This document shows, in pieces, positions 5,370 to 6,193 of a stretch of 6,193 bases of DNA (within the stretch, counting starts at the first letter, position 1; the number at the start of each line of letters is the position of its first letter). The notes under the pieces are model-generated. The model had not been told where the DNA came from. It did not search any database and saw only the letters and a program-made list of their open reading frames with translations. Origin of the DNA: Flavobacteriales bacterium (GTDB lineage: Bacteria > Bacteroidota > Bacteroidia > Flavobacteriales_D > Sanyastnellaceae); contig CANGVU010000088.1 of assembly GCA_947457325.1 (NCBI GenBank), positions 1 through 6,193 of the forward strand, given 5' to 3'. The position numbers and the translations under genes were made by a program.

Positions 5370-5490
5370 CACTCGCAAGAAAAAGAATGAAAATGAGAAG
5401 GAGAATGAAAATGAATAGTCGTTTGTCTCCTCATCCCTTCATCACCTCATCACCTCATCCCCTTAACTTCTCATTCCCCTTGTGCCTTTC
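5370..5490 (+). repeat. Intergenic repeat, copy 3 (between convergent antitoxin and MazG-like genes)
   Basis: CACTCGCAAGAAAAAGAATG opens it, as in copy 1. Bases 5382-5417 equal 4470-4505 exactly (36 bp). The pyrimidine arm here is built of 8-bp CATCACCT-like units (about 5439-5461), then CCTTAACTTCTCATTCCCC. The right end seen in copies 1 and 2 (TGTTTCTTG to TTTGCAAA) is not recognisable. The element crosses the stop codon of the minus-strand MazG-like gene. A folded arm pair would sit where two convergent transcripts end, so a bidirectional terminator role is possible. Confidence 0.7.
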
Positions 5491-5784
5491 AGAATCTCGA
5501 TTTGTCTTTTTTGACAAATTCTTTTCCAAAGCTTCCGTGAGATTGATGCCGGTTTGATTGGCCAAACAAATTAAGACAAACAACACATCCGCCATTTCAT
5601 CTCCCAAGTCTTTGGCCTTGTCGCTTTCCTTCTCACTCTGCTCGCCATAGCGTCGGGCGATGATGCGCGCCACTTCACCGACTTCCTCCGTGAGCATGGC
5701 CATGTTGGTCAACTCATTGAAATACCGAACGCCATGTTCCTTGATCCAGGCATCCACCACCTGCTGTGCTTGCTCGATCGTCAT
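5455..5784 (-). CDS. MazG-like nucleotide pyrophosphohydrolase, 109 aa
   Basis: Small single-domain member of the all-alpha NTP pyrophosphatase (MazG/iMazG) superfamily, predicted to hydrolyse nucleoside triphosphates to the monophosphate and pyrophosphate in the cytoplasm, probably for nucleotide-pool cleaning. The metal-binding signature is complete: EEVGE (Glu33, Glu34, Glu37) and, after a short linker, DLGDEMADVLF with Glu63 and Asp66 (ExxE ... ExxD). About 110 aa is normal for this compact class; E. coli MazG is a longer two-domain protein. Its ATG shares one base with the carB stop (TAATG on the minus strand), so it is probably translated by coupling to carB. The last residues (about HKGNEKLRG) are encoded inside the intergenic repeat and may be a non-native tail. 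Substrate preference is unknown. The name overlap with MazEF is historical; it is not a toxin. Confidence 0.9.
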   Translation of the reverse strand: MTIEQAQQVVDAWIKEHGVRYFNELTNMAMLTEEVGEVARIIARRYGEQSEKESDKAKDLGDEMADVLFVLICLANQTGINLTEALEKNLSKKTNRDSERHKGNEKLRG

Positions 5785-6193
5785 TACTTGCTCAAATACA
5801 AATTGCGCTCTGAATAAATCTGTCTGAAAAATGGATCACGCAAATCCTTGATGAATCGGATGCCTTCGCCTGTTGATTTCATTTCTGGTCCCAACTCCTT
5901 GGTGACCTCCGGAAACTTCTCGTAACTGAACACCGGTATTTTGATGGCATAGCCGCTGCGCTTGGGTTGGAAATTGAAATCCTTGACCTTCTTCGCGCCC
6001 AACATCACCTTCGTAGCATAATTCACATAGGGCTCGTCATAAGCCTTGGCAATGAAAGGCACCGTGCGCGATGCACGTGGATTGGCCTCAATGATGTACA
6101 CCACATCATCCTTAATGGCAAACTGTATGTTGATCAAACCTACAGTTCCCAATGCTTTGGCGATTTTCTTGGTGTGCTCTTCGATTTGGGTCA
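5784..6193 (-). CDS. carB: Carbamoyl-phosphate synthase large subunit, C-terminal 135 residues (5' part beyond window)
   Basis: Fragment of the large synthetase subunit, which makes carbamoyl phosphate from bicarbonate, ATP and ammonia for pyrimidine and arginine synthesis. The frame is open to the right edge; an apparent start at 6152 is only an internal TTG (Leu). The visible part is the end of the second ATP-grasp domain: GLINIQFAIKDDVVYIIEANPRASRTVPF matches E. coli CarB around 823-851, with metal/ATP residues Gln829, Glu841 and Asn843 all kept. It continues through FPEVTKELGPEMKSTGEGIRF and stops at SERNLYLSK, so the C-terminal MGS-like allosteric domain (about 140 residues in E. coli) is absent. 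I recall CarB of this shorter form in flavobacteria, so it is probably natural. It sits upstream of, and overlaps by 1 bp, the MazG-like gene. Confidence 0.95.
   Translation of the reverse strand, partial: TQIEEHTKKIAKALGTVGLINIQFAIKDDVVYIIEANPRASRTVPFIAKAYDEPYVNYATKVMLGAKKVKDFNFQPKRSGYAIKIPVFSYEKFPEVTKELGPEMKSTGEGIRFIKDLRDPFFRQIYSERNLYLSK

Noticed and set aside
4458..5490. Repeats as integron attC sites
   Set aside because: They are partly palindromic and flank TA modules, but I find no matching RYYYAAC and GTTRRRY boxes in the right positions (GTTAGCA and GTTAGAG near 4453-4468 do not fit), and no integron integrase is in view.
3632..5490. CRISPR-like array
   Set aside because: There are only three imperfect copies, about 830-910 bp apart, with protein-coding genes between them; no short regular spacers and no cas genes.
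5784..6152. Separate 122-aa gene starting at 6152
   Set aside because: The start is an internal TTG. The frame continues upstream to the window edge with clear CarB homology, so it is the 3' end of carB.

Overview
The window looks like chromosome of a member of the Bacteroidota. Three things point there: start regions carrying TAnnTTTG-type -7 elements instead of strong Shine-Dalgarno sites, a secreted LamG / collagen-like / FISUMP surface protein of a kind common in that phylum, and a carB gene that ends at the '...SERNLYLSK' terminus I associate with Bacteroidota. Genus cannot be read from the sequence.

Layout, left to right. (1) 1-3409, minus strand: two tandem paralogous genes for exported multidomain proteins. 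The second in transcription order runs off the left edge (codons 1-337 visible, 1012 down to 1). The first (3409 to 1250) is complete at 719 aa. Each has its own, nearly identical promoter region. The pair is mosaic: start region and beta-sandwich region are almost identical in DNA, while the LamG core between them has diverged strongly. (2) 3410-3892: a repeat-rich intergenic stretch with decayed TTGCGC repeats, a nested palindrome, copy 1 of an intergenic repeat, and the promoter/operator of the next operon. (3) 3893-4422, plus strand: a YefM-YoeB type II toxin-antitoxin (TA) operon with 4-bp overlapping genes, a YoeB with its recognisable active-site residues, and an operator of three GTAC cores spaced exactly 12 bp apart. 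(4) 4423-4724: copy 2 of the intergenic repeat, then a textbook Bacteroidota promoter (TTG-N19-TATCTTTG) inside an 8-bp inverted repeat. (5) 4725-5346, plus strand: a toxin-first RelE/Gp49 toxin and XRE antitoxin pair of HigBA-like layout. (6) 5347-5454: copy 3 of the repeat, running into the 3' end of the convergent gene. (7) 5455-6193, minus strand: the 3' end of carB followed by a small MazG-like pyrophosphohydrolase gene, joined by a TAATG stop/start overlap.

The centre is an accessory island of two unrelated TA modules in the same orientation, set between housekeeping carB-mazG and a surface-protein gene pair. Three copies of one AT-rich, partly palindromic repeat bound both modules, giving a repeat-TA-repeat-TA-repeat pattern. 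Each module carries its own visible autoregulatory site. No integrase, transposase, rRNA, tRNA or CRISPR array was seen.
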